Shown in pieces: positions 7,381 to 9,318 of a DNA stretch of 9,318 bases (within the stretch, counting starts at the first letter, position 1; the number at the start of each line of letters is the position of its first letter). Made by a program: the position numbers and the translations under genes. This DNA is from Candidatus Hodarchaeota archaeon. GTDB taxonomy: Archaea; Asgardarchaeota; Heimdallarchaeia; Hodarchaeales; YT1-057. The notes beneath the pieces are model-generated. The model ran no database searches. It was not told where the DNA came from and worked only from the letters and a program-made list of their open reading frames with translations. The stretch lies in the NCBI GenBank assembly GCA_016839955.1, contig JAEOTI010000477.1:1-9318 (forward strand), read 5' to 3'.

Positions 7381-7431
7381 CAATGAAAGACTATTTCTTG
7401 TCTAAACTAATTAAACGATAATCTTTCATTG
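7381..7431. repeat. Imperfect inverted repeat, 14-base arms, next to the TATA-like box
   Basis: The left arm CAATGAAAGACTAT (7381-7394) and right arm ATAATCTTTCATTG (7418-7431) are reverse complements at 13 of 14 positions, separated by 23 bases. In minus-strand RNA the single mismatch becomes a G-U pair. The inner arm edge lies four bases upstream of the TATA-like box. The repeat also lies between the end of the NosD-like gene and the next gene. It could be an operator for a dimeric regulator of the membrane protein-cphA operon, or a hairpin at the end of the upstream transcript. Confidence 0.6.
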
Positions 7432-7475
7432 GTTTGAAATAATCCATTACATTGTGTGGTTCGTGTCACTAACAG

Positions 7476-7501
7476 TAATAGAGAAAATAGATATTCTATT
7501 T
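7476..7501 (-). terminator. Weak terminator candidate of the NosD-like gene
   Basis: A short AT-only stem, AAATAGA (7485-7491) and TCTATTT (7495-7501) with a 3-base loop, overlaps the stop codon at 7496-7498. On the minus strand it is followed by ATTTTCTCTATT. The T-tract is interrupted and the stem is weak, so this is only a candidate. Confidence 0.25.
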
Positions 7502-9318
7502 ACGACGATGTCTTGTTTGATTAAATGCTAGAACTATAAATGCTAGAATTATTAAGCTTGTAAAACCCGGAGCTATAGAATCATCGCCATTTTCACTTTT
7601 TATCGTAATTATTACAGAATCACTTACCGAGTTCCCACTGCTATCATAAACCACAATAGTCAGTATGTAGACCCCGATTGTCATATTTGGAATTTCTTCA
7701 ACAAATATTGTGATAGACGAACCATCCCAGACTCCTTCCTCTACAATCGAACCATTTACGGTAATATTGTAGTAAGATGGATTCCAGTCTTCAGGGTTCC
7801 ACGTATAAACGTGACGAGTCCCTTCTTCTATAGTAATATCCTCTAATGAGTTGATTGTAGGATTTGTTACATCTGGAGTGACTGTAACAAGTATAGTATT
7901 TGAGTTGAAGTTTCCTCCTAGGTCAGTAGTAATAAGTGTTAGATTATTCTCACCAACAGGTAAAGACGAAAGATAATGCCTAACGTAAAGGGATCCATCG
8001 CAATATCCTTTACTATTTACTGCTCCGTTGATAAGGAGTTGGTATGTTAAAGGAGTGGAATCAGATATGGTCCAAATAAGACTACCAACTGGATTTCCAA
8101 ATTCAATGGTAAATTCAGATGGTACAGGATGTATAATAACTGGATCATTTAAATCAGGGAAATCAAAGGGGACCATTCGGGGATAAGAATCGGGATGATC
8201 TGGATTTCCATTAGGATAATGAGGGTAATCCCCTATTCCATCGTTATTTTGATCAATCTCATCGTAATCATCCCAATAATTTCCTAGAGGGTAATCAACA
8301 TGGTTCCATTTGGTATTAAAACCGTGATCGTTGGCGTGTTCCAAGTTTGAAATGAAATTATTCCCCCAAAAGCGATTATTCTCAACACCACTATTATAAT
8401 TAAGTCGTACACCAGCACCATCAATATTAGAAATGGAATTACCAAAAAATAAACAATTACTTACATCAGATATAGCATGAATTCCATGACTTAAAGGCAC
8501 ACTATTATTGATCATATTATAACTAAAATTACTGTTTTGTACATCCGTTAGAGCTATTCCCTTACAAGTGGCGTAATTTATTGAATTGGAAGTAATTAGA
8601 CAGTTATCAGACGCGTACAAATTAATTCCATCAGCATATTCAAAGAAATTATCATTCAAAATACATGAATCTGAATTATTCAAAAAGACTCCAGCAAGAG
8701 TAAAATTAAAGAAAATATTATTTTTTATCTTAATACAACTAGAAGATTCAACTGTTATCGCAGCGGTGTTAAAGATATAGTACATAGTATTCCGTTGAAT
8801 TGTGACATTGTAGGTATTTGGACCAATTTGGATTCCAGTATCACATGAATGGATGGTATTATTGGTTATTACACAATTGTTAGCTTGCTGAAGCCACAAT
8901 CCAACATGATTCCGGTAAATGGAACAGTTCCTTACTTCTATTGAAGAACTATTCATCCATAATCCTGAAAAAATTCCGTTAGATTCCGATCCATTTCCCG
9001 CCCAACTGAAAAAGCTGTTTTCAAGACAAATGGTACTTCCAGAATACGCCATAAGAAACCATTTGTAATCAGTATTCTCAGCAGTCACATTAGAATTACC
9101 CTTGATTGTTAAACTTCCTCCATTGTGTATGGAGATATTATAAAGCTGATTAGTTGTACCATTCATTAGTAGAGTTACATTATCAAGGGTAAGGCTTCCC
9201 CCATCCTCAATAATCAGACTACCATTAAGTACAATAGTCTGGCTTTGATTATAGTAAACTTCTCCACTCCCAATTATCCAGTCTCCCAATGCAGGTGGAT
9301 TTGAATCAGCTGAACAAG
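7496..9318 (-). CDS. NosD-like right-handed beta-helix surface protein with tandem Ig-like modules and PGF-type C-terminal anchor, 5'-truncated
   Basis: The frame stays open to the window edge. The TTG at 9287-9289 is an internal leucine (context 'NPPALGDWII'), so the start and signal peptide lie outside. Residues here are counted from that leucine. Residues about 10-70 have Gly/Asn-rich beta strands ('LNGSLIIEDGGSLTL'). A parallel beta-helix (PbH1-type repeats such as 'NCVITNNTIHSCDTGIQI') covers about 110-335 and ends in the NosD-like 'GNYWDDYDEIDQNNDGIGDYP' region (336-356), with a DQNNDGIGD metal-loop-like motif. Two related Ig-like modules follow (about 382-470 and 476-563), sharing '[IV]NG...G.[CW]DGS'. 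The tail is 'APGFTSLIILAFIVLAF' plus RHRRK, an archaeosortase-like or simple membrane anchor. About twenty N-x-S/T sequons suggest a glycosylated outside surface. NosD itself acts in nitrous oxide reductase maturation, but most proteins with this fold do not; carbohydrate binding or a structural surface role is more likely here. No nos genes are visible. Confidence 0.85.
   Translation of the reverse strand, partial: CSADSNPPALGDWIIGSGEVYYNQSQTIVLNGSLIIEDGGSLTLDNVTLLMNGTTNQLYNISIHNGGSLTIKGNSNVTAENTDYKWFLMAYSGSTICLENSFFSWAGNGSESNGIFSGLWMNSSSIEVRNCSIYRNHVGLWLQQANNCVITNNTIHSCDTGIQIGPNTYNVTIQRNTMYYIFNTAAITVESSSCIKIKNNIFFNFTLAGVFLNNSDSCILNDNFFEYADGINLYASDNCLITSNSINYATCKGIALTDVQNSNFSYNMINNSVPLSHGIHAISDVSNCLFFGNSISNIDGAGVRLNYNSGVENNRFWGNNFISNLEHANDHGFNTKWNHVDYPLGNYWDDYDEIDQNNDGIGDYPHYPNGNPDHPDSYPRMVPFDFPDLNDPVIIHPVPSEFTIEFGNPVGSLIWTISDSTPLTYQLLINGAVNSKGYCDGSLYVRHYLSSLPVGENNLTLITTDLGGNFNSNTILVTVTPDVTNPTINSLEDITIEEGTRHVYTWNPEDWNPSYYNITVNGSIVEEGVWDGSSITIFVEEIPNMTIGVYILTIVVYDSSGNSVSDSVIITIKSENGDDSIAPGFTSLIILAFIVLAFNQTRHRRK

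Noticed and set aside
8586..8780. 64-codon plus-strand reading frame
   Set aside because: It is antisense to the beta-helix repeats of the NosD-like gene, with no sign of independent coding.
9287..9289. TTG (minus strand) as a possible start of the NosD-like protein
   Set aside because: The frame remains open to the window edge, and the context 'NPPALGDWII' looks like the mature part of an exported protein; no signal peptide follows the TTG.
7496..9318. Assignment as true NosD of nitrous oxide reductase maturation
   Set aside because: The shared feature is only the beta-helix fold and the GNYWDDY-type loop. The added Ig-like modules, membrane anchor and absence of nos genes point to a general surface protein.

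Overview
The window looks like a piece of an archaeal chromosome, most likely from the Asgard group. This is inferred from gene content and style, not from any marker gene. Two large exported proteins end in a single membrane helix with a basic tail, one of them preceded by Pro-Gly-Phe and the other by Pro-Gly-Trp. One of these carries tandem Ig-like modules of the 'xxNGSxxxxGxWDGS' type that are common in Asgard and related archaeal surface proteins. Ribosome binding sites are short GGAG/GAGG cores, a TATA-box-like element is present, and the DNA is AT-rich. A UvrC and a cyanophycin synthetase are bacterial-type genes that also occur in some archaea, so a bacterial origin cannot be formally excluded.

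Layout, left half, plus strand. A 5'-truncated beta-propeller surface protein with Asp-rich, Ca-binding-like loops (1-1475) is followed after 19 bases by an unrecognised basic 238-residue protein (1495-2211). After another 25 bases comes a complete 621-residue UvrC nucleotide-excision-repair nuclease (2237-4102). The tight spacing suggests one transcription unit whose promoter lies outside the window. No uvrA or uvrB is in view.

Layout, right half, minus strand. A 5'-truncated NosD-like beta-helix surface protein (7496-9318) comes first. A 192-base spacer follows, holding a 14-base imperfect inverted repeat and a TATA-like box. Next come a small four-helix membrane protein (6860-7303) and, 56 bases further, a full-length 890-residue cyanophycin synthetase (4131-6803). 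The membrane protein and cphA look like a two-gene operon. cphA and uvrC converge with only 28 bases between their stop codons.

The most interesting point is cphA. It keeps all three known active regions of CphA1: a His/Glu metal-site-like motif in the N domain, the ATP-grasp domain and the Mur-ligase-like domain. The organism could therefore make multi-L-arginyl-poly-L-aspartate, a nitrogen and carbon store. No cyanophycinase is visible here. The adjacent membrane protein has no known role in this pathway, and any link rests on gene order alone. No RNA gene, CRISPR array or insertion sequence was seen. The only non-coding stretch longer than 100 bases is 7304-7495.
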